From Alligator mississippiensis (lineage: Eukaryota > Chordata > Crocodylia > Alligatoridae): a stretch of 64,000 nucleotides of DNA. The notes beneath the pieces are model-generated. The model was not told the DNA's origin and ran no database searches. It saw only the letters and a program-made list of their open reading frames with translations. Where the stretch lies: the NCBI RefSeq assembly GCF_030867095.1, contig NC_081828.1:51127434-51191433 (forward strand), read 5' to 3'. Both the position numbers and the translations under genes were made by a program. Shown here piece by piece: positions 34,260 to 47,509 of this stretch (position 1 is its first letter; each line of letters begins with the position of its first letter).

Positions 34260-35922
34260 CTGGAGAATGGAAACAAATGGGAATCAAGAGCTGATTAAAA
34301 ACTCCAGCTTGCCCTCCTCCTGCTTGGGGTAAAATGCGTCACCAGATATGCAGTTAGGAAGGAATTTTTCCACACAGACTCATAAGAACTGCAAGTTTTT
34401 TTGCCTTCCTCTATAACACAGGGCATGGTCTTCTTCCTAGAATTACCTGAGCAAATGAATCAATAAACTCATCTGCTACAGTAGTGGCAGGCCTCGCCTC
34501 CCCCTGCTTTTTGCCTGAGGCATAATGTAAAACAAGACTGTCAAACTGACGGGCCCACGGGCCCCTGCAGCTGCCTCTCCCACTGCTGCATGGTGAGGAA
34601 AAGGCCTAAGAGGGGACTGTATTGCCAGTGCAGCAAGAGGGGGAATGGAACTGTGTGCCACCTGTGCAGTCTATGCAGTTGGGGCTAGAAAGGAGAACCT
34701 GAAGGGTGGCAAGGGGAAAGGGAAATCCCAGGGGCCACATGGTTGCCACCTGTACTGAAGTTGGACACCCCTGTAGTAGGGTGTCCAAGCTTTTGTTTTC
34801 ATAAAATGTTCTGTGGTTGGATGCGTGGCTACTGGCCTGTTGATGCAAACAATTGGACATGATAGACTAGGCCCTTTCCAGCACTGTGCTCCTAAACCTG
34901 CCTGAATCTGTAGGCCTGGGTTTGAAAGACAGCGTATTTCTGGGCAGATGCAGTGTCCTTTGAAATTTTAAATTTCACGCGCACAAAAAAACCTCAATCA
35001 TGCAAGCTGGAAAACTCAACATAAGAAAAAGTTCATACGACACCAAGGATCTGTTGTTCACCTCTAGTTTCTATTTCTTTTTTTTTTTCTCCCTGCCCTT
35101 TTCTTCCCTGCTTATAGGTCTTGTGCTTTAAACTATAAATTAAATAATCTCTTATTTTACTGTTTGTCAGTTTTGCTTATGAAGTTCTAAATCAATTTAA
35201 AAAAAAACAATAAAAATGTTAACATTCAAGATGGCGATGAAAGTTATCAAACCAAAAAAATGCAGTTTACACAGTAAGAGATCAGGCTGGTGAAGCTGGA
35301 GTGGTAGGATCTATTAATATGTTCTAACCCTTAAACTGCTGTACACAGCCTGAAATGAACGGTTGTTCATTCAGCTGAACAGTTCAATGAACTGAGAGCA
35401 GTGCAGGGAATCCTGCACAGCATCTGTTCAAAGCCCTGTTCTTGTTGATCTTAGAAATCCCTCAGTTTCATAAACAATAATCAGAGCACGCACTGCCAAC
35501 CGATATGCCCTATTTCACACATCAAGAAAAAATGCCAGGCTGTATACCATACCCTCTCAGCTTCCCCAAGAAGTGAACCGTTTCCTTATCCTGAACCCTC
35601 CCCAACACTACTCCAAAAAAAGCAAGACACAGATAAGGCTCACTGTCTGCATGCCTATTCTCAGGTGCATTACTTTTTCTTGTTCTACCTTAACTTATAT
35701 GTGCAACAAGTTAATGGGGTTCATTGAGTAATACCACTTTATGAGGGCTGGCTGGAGTGTGGTTGAGCCTAAAAACCATCCTGCTGAGATGAACAGGTGC
35801 ACATGTTCAGTTGATATAAGTAGTCACAGTACTGGCAATGTCAATAAAGAGCTACTAATAACTTATACCAGATGAAAACCTGCCCTATAATGTATGGCCA
35901 CAGTGACTCTTACTGCCCATAC
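34260..35922 (-). other. ABL2: ABL2 intron before terminal exon
   Basis: This intron separates the exon at 35.9 kb from the terminal exon. It carries a probable hAT MITE at 34533-34773. The remainder is AT-rich with no recognised feature. Confidence 0.8.
34533..34773 (+). mobile_element. hAT-type MITE (caagactgtcaaact ends)
   Basis: The left end caagactgtcaaactgacgggc and the right end agttggacacccctg are imperfect inverted repeats of the CAGGGGTGTCAAACT type. The interior is GC-rich. No clean 8-bp duplication remains. Related ends occur at 46.2 and 54.03 kb. Confidence 0.6.
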
Positions 35923-36096
35923 CTGGTGCTGAGCTGGAAGCCGAATGCTCCACAGCTTCCTGTGTTCCTTCAATATTCTCCTTGTTCTCTGTCTGTTTCT
36001 TCAAAGTTCTAGTCTTGGAGGGAAGCATGGGTAACCGGGGCAAATAAGGAACTACAGATGATGATGAGGCTGTTCTTCCAAGCTCTTCTGCCACCT
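35923..36096 (-). CDS. ABL2: ABL2 exon after kinase domain
   Basis: This 174-base exon lies between acceptor ccctcttag and donor gtatgg on the minus strand. It reads EVAEELGRTASSSSVVPYLP, then KTRTLKKQTENKENIEG and ends SASSSAPG. It follows the kinase domain directly; KTRTLKK is a basic segment conserved with human ABL2. Phase 1 at both ends agrees with the neighbours. Confidence 0.96.
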
Positions 36097-36415
36097 CTAA
36101 GAGGGGGTGGGGGAGAGGAGATAATAACAGAGCGTCAGGAGAACAGTGGGATCAGAGATTAGTAAAGGAAAGGAAAAGAAAGTCTCTACTGGAGGTCCTT
36201 GTCCAATTGTACCTTATGCCCCACCTACACAAGGTCAAAAAATCCTGGTCCCACCGGCTGGGGGGGGGTGTTGGCTCCCAACAGCCAACTGAAGCATGCA
36301 AAAGCGACACCAGAAGTCCTGCTGTGGCACTTCTGGTTTTTCCGCTGCAACCGAGTCCCACCTAGAGGACCCACTGGTTGAGAAACCCTGTCCTACTGGA
36401 TGCAAGGATATAAAG

Positions 36416-36662
36416 CAGAGTTTGGCAACCTACAAGCCACAGAACTAAAGGTTTCTGCAGCACTTTGGCAGCACAGAAGAGTAGTGGTGGCAGTACTGGT
36501 GGAAGGAAAAAAAGAAGGAAGGAGCAGTGACTGCAACTGTGGCATGGGCAGGGTTGGAAGCAGTCCACATAGAGCTAAATTCTGGGGTTGGAAATGATCC
36601 ACATTCAGAGCTAAGCTCTGTTAAAGCAGTCCCTCCTGGCTGCAAAATGTTGCGGACCCCTG
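36416..36662 (+). mobile_element. hAT MITE, about 247 bp
   Basis: The left end cagagtttggcaacctacaa and the right end ttgcaaaa-type region (gcaaaatgttgcggacccctg) form inverted repeats. Flanking octamers atataaag and ctgtagag match at 5 of 8 positions, suggesting a decayed target-site duplication. It is noncoding. Confidence 0.65.
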
Positions 36663-36679
36663 CTGTAGAGGATTAGTTA

Positions 36680-36780
36680 CCATAGTTACTTGCATACAAT
36701 ATGCGTCTTTCCCCCACAAATCAGCCTCCCAAAATTGAGGTGTGCATTTTAGGCAAAGAAGCCATTTTCTTCACTGGAAA
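36680..36780 (+). repeat. Interspersed repeat, tactygcatac type, copy 1
   Basis: The sequence catagttacttgcatacaat, then gcctcccaaaattgaggtgtgcattttaggc, is shared with 38250-38345. The shared block is about 95 bases, after which the copies diverge. It looks like the end of a DNA transposon family that also occurs in other vertebrates, but I cannot name it. Confidence 0.6.
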
Positions 36781-37870
36781 AGAGGCATGCCTGGACACTG
36801 TGCATGCTATGCAGCTGTCAAGCTGGCTGTGATTTATGTTTGGCTCAAATATGAAGGTATGGAGTCCTGTGTTAGCCCTCTCACAGCCATAGCTATTGGC
36901 TGAGCACTATTAGCTTGTGCCTGAAGCAGCACGTGAGGTTGTTGGTAGTATCTTAATGAGGCTTGTGATGTGAAAACAACAATTTATTTATAGTAACTTA
37001 TATAAAGTACTTACAGTAAAGTACTTAGTTTTGCTACTGCCATTCCAAGTGTCTGGGACCTAAATGTACGTGAGTAAATCCTCCTGAAAACAGACAGTCT
37101 AGGAAACATGACATTCCAGGAGACAGTCTGCTACACCAGGAAGTTCGTGCTGCCTCACCAGACTTATCTCATAGGATGCCATATTCCTGGACCCTATGTT
37201 CCCAGGAGAACTTATTCTGTTATGCAGTCAGCCGTGACCCTAAATTTTTTTTTTTTTTTTTTTTTTACATTCTGCTTTCCAAAAAACAAGTTGTGTGTTT
37301 TATTTGGTGTCATCTTGGATGCAAAAATATATAGTATTTCTTAATGGTTGCAGACGCTGGTTTACATCCAAGTTCAGCAACAACAAAAAATAGTGATAAC
37401 TGTAAAACACAAAAAAACGAAAAACAAAACCCAAAACCAAAAAAGCAGCTTCTATCCCATGCCAGGGGTTGAGGTGCTGCTTATGGCTCAAAAGCTGCTC
37501 GACTCTTAGTAGAATGGCCATTTTCATCTGCATAGAAACACCCCTGTAGTAGTATGTCCCTTTAAGAGGAAAGTTGGGCTTGAAGTAGAGTACTCCCCTT
37601 TTGCAGCTGCACCATCCCATTAACAATAAAGGCAGATTCTATTTTTTCCTAGCATTACATATGTACACACAAGGGTTAGGCAAGGCGATAAAACTCCTGG
37701 AAATTTGCCAAGCTGGGGTTTGTTTGGGCAGAACAACCTTCTCTAATGGAATTTTAGCCAGGTGTGTTTTCTGTGGTAGTGAAGGGGATGGATCAACTTA
37801 TTTTACATTTCAAAGAAGGCTCAAAGCTTTTTAGGAGATAGAGATAGCCCTGCCCTCTGTTGTTTGATAC

Positions 37871-38116
37871 TAGGCACGTCTACACGAGACAATGCACAGT
37901 AGACTAATTTCACTGTGCATTAGCGTATCATGGCAAAACCCATTCTAAAGCACTAACACACAGAAAAATTACTGAGCATTAATCTTCACAAAAAAAGTGC
38001 ACGCCTTTGCTACTGTGCAGTAGTGCCGGCTACTGCACATTTATGTAGTACCACATAGAGGTACTAAATTTAATGTGCAGTAGCAAAGGTGCATTAATGC
38101 ATGTGTAGACACGCCC
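37871..38116 (+). mobile_element. Palindromic MITE with tctacac/gtgtaga ends
   Basis: The left end aggcacgtctacacgagac and the right end gcatgtgtagacacgccc are inverted repeats. A 3-bp duplication, act, lies at both ends (37868-37870 and 38117-38119). The inverted arms extend further, with caatgcacagtag-type motifs answered by ctactgcacat. About 246 bp, noncoding. It belongs to the same family as 16.1 kb. Confidence 0.78.
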
Positions 38117-38249
38117 ACTGTGTACCAACATTTTAGATTAAATATGTTTAATAGCTATGTGCTCAAGTTAGGTGTATCCATTTGTTGCTGGTAATAGCAC
38201 TTTCCTTCCAGAGGTTAAAATAGTAATATGCGCTGATGAAAATCCATAC

Positions 38250-38345
38250 CATATTTACTCACATACCACATGCACCCTTTCCACCAAAATTAGCCTTCAA
38301 AAATTGGGGTGTATATGTTAAATGGCAAAACTGATGCCCCACCCT
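38250..38345 (+). repeat. Interspersed repeat, tactygcatac type, copy 2
   Basis: The sequence ccatatttactcacatacca, followed by accaaaattagccttcaaaaattggggtgt, matches the block at 36680-36780 in the same orientation. The two copies lie 1.5 kb apart in one intron. They may be the same end of two separate insertions. Confidence 0.6.
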
Positions 38346-39067
38346 CTCCCCCCCAGAATGGAAGCACTCCACTTAAATTCCTGCTCCACTGCATATTTAA
38401 AACCAACTGCTCAACAGCAGCAGTGGTATTTCTATTCAGGCAGCTGAGAGTGTCAGTTAACACACTGGCAGATTTTTTTCTCTTCAAAAATCACAGACTT
38501 GCCCTTAAATACCAGTCTTCAACAGCAGTTACAGATTCAGCTTTTCACAGGGAGGATGAGTGATATTAAGATTAGGCTCTGTCCCTGCTCTATGCAGCCA
38601 TAACTCTAGAAATCTCTTTTCCTTTGCTCTGCCTTCCCCAAATCAAGATTCATGTCTCATTGGGGGGAGGGGGGGTATGCAAAAAGATACAGTATTTAGT
38701 CACTCAATTTCTAAAGTAAAAAAAAAAAAATACAGGCCAATATTGCATGTGTGTGTTCTTTCCCTTCTTTTAACTCCCCTTGAAAGACTATACTTAAGTT
38801 CTGTAATATAAATAAGAAACTTCTATTATGGACTAGATTTTATACTTAACACCTATTTCATTACCCCTTTATACCTAAACAAATTACTACAGCTTCCTCT
38901 GGACTGGAATATTTTTAATGCATCTAATCTCACTGAAACATATATGAGCACAATTCTGTACAACTGAAGAGCAAGACTCTAGCAGAGTAAGCCTCAATAT
39001 CCTGTAGTCAGCACCATGGACATGAAATACCACATTTACCAAGAGGAGAAAAAGCAAGGGTACTCAC

Positions 39068-39157
39068 CTTCTGATATGCTGGAGTCATGGAACATAGTTT
39101 CAAAGGCCTGGTGGGTCTCAGCAAATGATGGTCGTTCTGGGGGATTCCACATCCAGC
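39068..39157 (-). CDS. ABL2: ABL2 exon, end of kinase domain
   Basis: This 90-base exon has the size of the classical ABL exon 9. Its acceptor is cttgccatag and its donor gtgagt. It reads [20 protein letters not shown] and ends SISE. RPSF...IHQAFE is the last conserved segment of the kinase C-lobe. Here M and PPE replace residues KWSPAD of human ABL2 and are closer to ABL1. Confidence 0.97.
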
Positions 39158-41274
<2,117 letters not shown>

Positions 41275-41628
41275 TTAGAATTGCTTTCTCAAGAACTATC
41301 TGAAATTTTTATCCCAGTGTATGCACTGTTTATGCCTTGAACTAGATTCTCCTTCCACCCAAACTACTGAGTCACAACCACTGTCCATAGCTAGAGCACT
41401 ACACTTCCCAGTTGGTTCAGCTCACGCTATTAATGATACCATATGGTACCTAGAAGTGTTTGACACTCATTGTAATACAAACTACAGTCAAAGACCCACT
41501 GATAAATTTTATGACGGGATGAAAAGCATTAACAAAATAGAAAGAGCAGAAAAAAAAAAAAGAGCAATTCTTCTGTTGCAAAGAACTCAGAAAACCCACA
41601 ACAGGTCTGAATGTTTTTGATACCTGGA

Positions 41629-42618
41629 GAATTGTAGGCAGCAGAGTCCCCCAAGGCTCTGTCCTGGGACCGGTACTAATCAATATTTTTATTAGCGACT
41701 TGGATGAGGGAGTAGTAAGCACCCTGCCCAAGTTTGCTGACGACAAAACTATGGGGGGAGGTAAACATGCTAGAGGGCAAGGAGCAAATCCAAGTGGATT
41801 TGAACAGGCTGGGGAGGTGGGTGGAACAGAATAGGATGCAGTTTAACAAGGATAAGTGTCATGTGTTGCACCTGGGGAGGAAGAATCATCAGCACTCCTA
41901 TAGACTGGGAGGGACCATTCTAAGCAGCACAACTGCGGAAAGGGACCTTGGAGTCATAATTGACTCCAAAATGAACGAGTCACCAGTGTGATGAGGTAAT
42001 AAGTAAAGCAAACCGCACTTTCTTGCATAAGTAGGTACATCACAAACAGGTCTAGGAAGGTGATACTTCCCCTGTATGCAGCATTGGTCAGGCTGCAGCT
42101 GGAGTACTGCGTCAAGTTTTGGTCACCGCACTTCAGGAGGGATGTGGATAACCTGGAAAGGGTTCAGAGGAAGGCCACCCATCTGGTTAAAAGCCTACAG
42201 AAGAAAAACCCTATGTGGACCGATTGGGAGACCTGAACCTCTTTAGCCTCCACAAGAGGAGGCTGACAGGTGATCTTGTGGCCACCTACAAATTCATGGG
42301 GGGGGGGGGGGGGGGGGGCGGCATCAGCAGGAAATGAGGGATACAACCTTTACCAGAGTGACAGTCGGGCTAACTAGAAACAACGGACACAAGTTAAAAG
42401 AGAGCAAATTCAGGCTGGACATCAGGAAAAAGTTCTTTATAGTGAGGTTCGCCAAAATATGGAATAGGCTTCCAAGAGAGGAGGTGTTGTCCCCTTCCTT
42501 GGAAATATTCAAAAGGAGACTGGATAGACACCTGGCGCTCTTTCCTGCCCAGGGCAGGAGGTCAGACTTGATGATCTAATAGGTTCCTTCTGACCCTAAT
42601 AACTATGAAACTATGAAT
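41629..42618 (+). mobile_element. CR1 LINE 3' part, nested
   Basis: This copy reads the end of CR1 ORF2: GVPQGS-type region (here gtcccccaaggctctgtcct), [12 protein letters not shown]-like coding, QFNKDKCHVLHLGRKN, then KFRLDIRKKFFIVRFAKIWN and the 3' octamers actatgaaactatgaatc (42602-42616). A run of 21 G at 42298-42318 interrupts it. Several frame changes are present. It is antisense to ABL2. Confidence 0.92.
42298..42318 (+). repeat. G21 homopolymer inside CR1
   Basis: Run of 21 G within the nested CR1. It lies where related CR1 copies have a short gggg-containing stretch (as near 8405), so it is probably a slippage expansion after insertion. Confidence 0.95.
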
Positions 42619-43413
42619 CCCATTTGAAACTTGAGTTTATCTTGTGAATCAAGTATAGGTGTTTGTTCACCTACCAATGTTAATACTGAGCGACACCTTG
42701 TAGCACACCTAAGGATCTCATAGCACCTGAGGGTGCTGCAGCACCCTGGTTGAGAATTACTTGCCTACCTAATGTATGTTCACTTCTTACCCTGAGAAGG
42801 ATCCAAGATTTGATGTCCTTTCAGCATCAGTAATCACTAAGTCAGTTGCATGCACTAATTATACCCTTCCACCAGGATCTGTTCGAGCACATCTTTCACC
42901 TAAATCCAGGAGTCCTCAGCTTCAAAAAGACTATTTTGAAGAGAAATTCAGCAACTGAGAGGTCTGAAAATAAACCTGGAAGAAGCTCTTTTCTCACAGA
43001 ATAGGTAGAGACAAAATAATCTCCCACTGTCAACCAATGACATAGAGAAACCACAACTGAGATTGATGGGGCAGTTCAGAATCTAGGGCTCTTCCTTTAG
43101 CTTCCATTAAAACCATCAGTAAGAGTGTTACAGTGACAATGGTTCTGGGTTCATTGGGAATAGGATAAATTCAGCTCTCGACAATCCCTATGAAGAATAG
43201 CAGCCTTGTCACATTGTCTTGACTGAGGGTCAGCAACCTATAGCCAGCCTGGGCCAGACAGAGGGGACAAACAGTGGCAGTGGCCGCTGAGTCCCAGCAC
43301 TGGCCTTCCTCAGACTCAAGCTGGGTCCTTCTGGGCCACTGCCAGAAAATACTACTGACTGCTGGTTTTGATCCAATTAGAACAGGCAATTTCTTTACAC
43401 CTTCCCTCAATAT

Positions 43414-44980
43414 TAGGGGTGGGCAATTATTTTGGCTGGAGGGCAGCTTAATGAGTTTTGATGAGCTGTCGAGGGCTGCAACAATAGACCTGCCCTTTGG
43501 CAGGTGCCCCACCCCCTGGGTGCCATCTTGGGACCAGAAGTCCCGCCCCCTAACTCTTGACTTCTGCCACTGGAAGTCCCTCCCCTTGTCCCTGGAAGGG
43601 CTCAGGGGGAGAATAGCCACCTTGGAACCAGAAGAAAAACAAATCATATACTAAGAGTCAAACATCTACTATAAACGTATTTTAATTACATTTCAAAAAA
43701 TATTTTTGTCACGATTTATGTGTTTGCATAGTTTATGTAGAGGTGATTCCATAATATGCCAAAAATAGTCTTACTTTTGTATATTGTGTGGGTTGTGGTG
43801 TGTGGGGGAGTATGTGGGATGCAGTTCCGGGGGGTGTGTGTGTATATGGTGGGGTATGTGTGTGGGTGGGGGTGTGGCGGAGGGAGTGTGAGATGTATGC
43901 ATGCATGCATGCATGCATGCATGCATGCATGCATATATATAATAGGAGGCTTGTGGGTATGGTGTAGACAGGGTGTGGGTGTGTATAGGGTTTGTGGGGT
44001 GTGATGGAGGATGAGGCCATGTGGGGACCCCCCACCACCACGGCACACAGCCCCTGTCACTGGCAGTGGGTCCTCAATGTGCTCACGGCCCATAAAGGTG
44101 CAGCCACTCAGCAGCGCACAGCTCCAGCCCGTTCCAGGAACTGCACGTGGTGGCAAGAAGTGGGAGGCAGGGCAGCTCATGTGCAGTTCCTGGCACCCGT
44201 GCACCACTGGGGTAAAGCTCTGCGCAATGGAGCCAGCTGCCTTCCCCACTCCCTGCCATGATGTGCAGATCATAGGACTCCGCGAGAAAGCAGGGGATGT
44301 GGCTCCCTTTTGGCAGAGTCCCGTGAACTGCATGTGGCAGCAAGAGGCAGAAAAGGCAGCCAGCTCCATCATGTGGGGCTTCCCCCAGCTGGTGCACAAG
44401 TCCCTGGAGCTGGACGCGAGCCACACGCAATAGAGGCGGGTAGGCCTGGCTCCATTCCTTGCCGCCACATGAAGCTCCTAGAAGTGGCCAGAACCATGTG
44501 CTGCTGGGCAGCTACACCTGCACACACCATGAGCACCCTGAGGTCCCACCACCTGCTGCTGCCACCAGCAGCAGCTTTGAGCCATGGGAGGAGGGGGAAG
44601 CGGGGGGTGTGGGGGAATCCCCACACCCCTTACCCCATAAACCCCACACACCCATGCCCTGCCCATCCAAGCTTCACACTCCTGCAGCCCCACTGGGCAC
44701 AGGCCCTGGGCTCTATTCCCACCCAGCTGCAACTTCCCTGCCTGGTGCCCAGATCAAGTGCTGCAGCAGCAGGAACAAAGGAGGAGACACTGGAGGCCAG
44801 GGAAACAGAGCAAGTCCCCAGCAGCTGCAGCAGGGTAATGGCCCCACCCAGAAGCCTGAGACCAGGCTGGGGCCCTCCTGTGTAGGAAGGTGGGAGTGAA
44901 GCGACCTGGCTGGGTGCAGTAAAATTAATTGGGCTCCTGTGGGCTGGATCCAGCCCTCTGGACTATTTTGCCCACCCCTG
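43414..44980 (+). mobile_element. hAT-like element with internal simple repeats
   Basis: The left end taggggtgggcaattatttt and the right end ctattttgcccacccctg are inverted copies, each followed inward by a related ggctggagggc / gccctctgg segment. The 1.57-kb interior contains GT-rich simple sequence (43785-43895), an (ATGC) tetranucleotide run (43897-43934) and a GC-rich part (44.0-44.9 kb) with internally repeated phrases. The flanking octamers match poorly. Long open frames in the GC-rich part are on both strands and resemble no transposase. It is a non-autonomous element. Confidence 0.68.
43897..43934 (+). repeat. (ATGC)n microsatellite
   Basis: There are about nine and a half perfect copies of atgc, directly followed by atatatat. 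This is self-complementary sequence and lies within the hAT-like element. Confidence 0.97.
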
Positions 44981-45005
44981 CTCACCCCCACTCTCATTAA
45001 AAACT

Positions 45006-46006
45006 AGGGGACTGTAGTGTCAACACCTACACAGTCAAATGGGTCACTAACTGGCTGGAGGGCCGCACCCAGAGAGTGGTGGTGGACGGGTCATTTTCAA
45101 CCTGGAGGGATGGGGGCAGTGGGGTTCCGCAGGGCTCGGTCCTCAGGCCTGCACTATTCAACATCTTCATTAGCGACTTGGAGGAGGGGGTAAAAAGCAC
45201 CCTGTTCAAATTTGCAGACAACACTAAGATGTGGGGGGAAGTGGGCACGCCAGAAGGGAGGAATAGGCTGCAATCGGACCTAGACAGTTACAGAGGTGGG
45301 CGGATGAGAACAGGATGGGTTTCAACACTGACAAGTGCAAGGTAGTACACCTGGAGGGGAAGAACCAGCAGCATAGCTACAGGCTGGGGAACTCCCTTCT
45401 TGTCAGTGCAGAGGCAGAAAAGGATCTTGGAGTCATTATTGATGCCAAAATGAACATGGGCTTCCAAGGAGGTGATCCTCCCCCTCTATGCGACACTGGT
45501 CAGGCCGCAGTTGGAGTACTGCGTCCAGTTCTGGGCGCCGCACTTCAGGAGGGATGGAGGAGGGCCACTTGCACGATCGGGGGCAGCAAGGCAGGCCCTA
45601 CAAGGAGAGGCTAAGGGACCTGAACCTGTTCAGCCTCCACAAGAGAAGGCTGAGGGGGGATCTAGTGGCCGTTTACAAACTAGTCAGAGGGGAGCAGCAG
45701 GCATTGGGGGAGTCCCTGTTCCCCCGAGCACTACCAGGAGTGACAAGAAATAACGGTCACAAGCTGGCAGAGGGTAGATTTAGACTAGATATCAGGAGGT
45801 GCTACACTTCACTGTCAGGGCAGCTAGGATCTGGAACCAACTTCCAAGAGAAGTGGTGCTGGCTCCTACCCTGGGGGTCTTTAAAAGGAGGCTAGATGAA
45901 CACCTTGCTGGGGTTGTTTGACCCCAGTACTCTTTCCTGCCATGGCAGGGGGTCGGACTTGATGATCTGCTCAGGTCCCCTCTGACCCTACAAACTATGA
46001 AGCTAT
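45006..46006 (+). mobile_element. CR1 LINE 3' part
   Basis: The copy starts inside the reverse transcriptase ([20 protein letters not shown]), continues with [16 protein letters not shown] and [20 protein letters not shown] (FADD box altered to FADN), then the C-terminal [17 protein letters not shown]. Its 3' end has actatgaagctata repeats. Frames change near 45.30, 45.48 and 45.60 kb. It inserted about 25 bases after the hAT-like element and is antisense to ABL2. Confidence 0.93.
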
Positions 46007-46202
46007 AAAAGTTATAAACAGCAGCTTAATTTTTATGTTTCCAGACTATCATGAGTAAAATGTTGTTTTGGGTCTGTTCTAAAAAAGAGCTGTTAAGAAG
46101 AGTACTTGAAGTCAGAGAAGACAGGTGAAAAAAGGCCATAGATGCCAGCAAGTATTACAGATAGCTCAACCCTGCCCTAAAAATTCACAATACCCTCTAG
46201 AA

Positions 46203-46657
46203 TCAGACTGTCCAACTGGTGGGCTGCAGGCTGCATGTGTCCCTCTGCCCATGCCAAGGGGTTACATTTTAGCCCACAGATTCCTGGTCTGGGCATTGCT
46301 CCCCACCATTGTCCTGGTGGCTACTGCTGCTCTGCTCTCTGGGCTCCCGCTCCCTCCTCCAGGCTCTGCTGCCTGTTCCCATCCCTGGGTGCGTGTGTGG
46401 GGTAGAGGGTAGCATGGGGCTCAGGGACCTCATGGCCAAGAAGCTCAGGGGGACCCAAGGCCTCACTGCAGTACAAGTGGGGGAAGTCCCATCACACAGT
46501 ACAGAACAGGAATGTTGATGCAGTGCAGGAGAAGGGGTGAAGCAGGGAAGGGTACACGCCCAATGCAGTCCATGCAACATGAAGCCTGAGGGGCGTGCAG
46601 CTCATGCAGCTTGTGGCAGGGGGCTTCTGGCTGGTCTTTCAGAAATTGGATGGGCTG
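46203..46657 (+). mobile_element. hAT MITE, 455 bp
   Basis: The left end tcagactgtccaactggtgg and the right end aaattggatgggctg are inverted repeats. Flanking octamers ctctagaa (46195-46202) and ctctagga (46658-46665) match at 7 of 8 positions, a convincing target-site duplication. The interior is GC-rich and noncoding. It ends about 150 bases from the next ABL2 exon. Confidence 0.8.
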
Positions 46658-46803
46658 CTCTAGGATAACATCCAAACTAAAACAGCCTGTAGAGGATCCC
46701 CACTTCAAATCACATTTCTAAGTTTATGAGAAATTCTCCACAAAGATACCGTATTTTAAGAGGCAACCTACCCCTCCCCTTTCACTGAAACAGTGTAATG
46801 TTA

Positions 46804-47019
<216 letters not shown>

Positions 47020-47509
47020 TTACACTCACCTCAGTCCTAGTTTATCAAATATCTTTGTAGGATCGTATTTCCATTTATTTTTGATTTTCTATAACAGCAG
47101 CATACTCCAATCAGCAGGATGAATTAAGAAGTTATAATTATTTCTTTTCCAGGGCAGGGTTGGGTAGAGATGCATCATTTCATAATGGAGCACACAGCAG
47201 TTGAAATTATTGGAGTTCTTCACATTCCCAATACTTTTTCCTTTCATCCTACTCTTAGCTTTATTTTTAAAAAAACAGCAAGAGTCCAGGTGCAACAGCA
47301 GATGGGAATATACACTGATGAAGATTTGGAATCTAATGTTTAGGAAGAACATTTGAAACTGGAAAATTAATAGCTATGCAGACTATGCAACAATAGTCAT
47401 CTTACTATGCACATACCAGCGAGATCAGCTGGGCATTGCCAAGCTGCAAAGCCTGCAGATTTCTTCTATCCGCATGTTGATTGAACATGACCATGACTTC
47501 ATTCCCTAC

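Larger units (their letters stand above)
36097..39067 (-). other. ABL2: ABL2 intron rich in small DNA elements
   Basis: The intron contains an hAT at 36.42 kb, two copies of a tactcacatac-type repeat at 36.69 and 38.25 kb, a T22 run at 37245-37266 and a palindromic MITE at 37.87 kb. No exon candidate is present. Confidence 0.8.
41500..42763 (+). mobile_element. hAT MITE interrupted by a CR1 insertion
   Basis: Sequence before the CR1 (about 41560-41628: caattcttctgttgcaaaga...actcagaaaac) matches 17060-17125 of the hAT at 16.98 kb. Sequence after the CR1 (42619-42763), ending in caccctggttgagaattacttg, matches the right half of that same element. The CR1 therefore landed inside an older hAT copy. 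The left boundary is uncertain because that end is diverged. Confidence 0.65.

Noticed and set aside
36172-36391. Possible hAT right end (ggttgagaaaccctg)
   Set aside because: The right terminus fits hAT, but no matching left end or convincing duplication could be placed.
43897-43934. CRISPR-like short repeat array
   Set aside because: It is a simple (ATGC)n microsatellite without spacers, in a vertebrate intron.
44011-44885. Long overlapping open frames on both strands (up to 250 codons)
   Set aside because: They fall in a GC-rich part of a hAT-like element, overlap in several frames and strands, have low-complexity content, and resemble no known protein.
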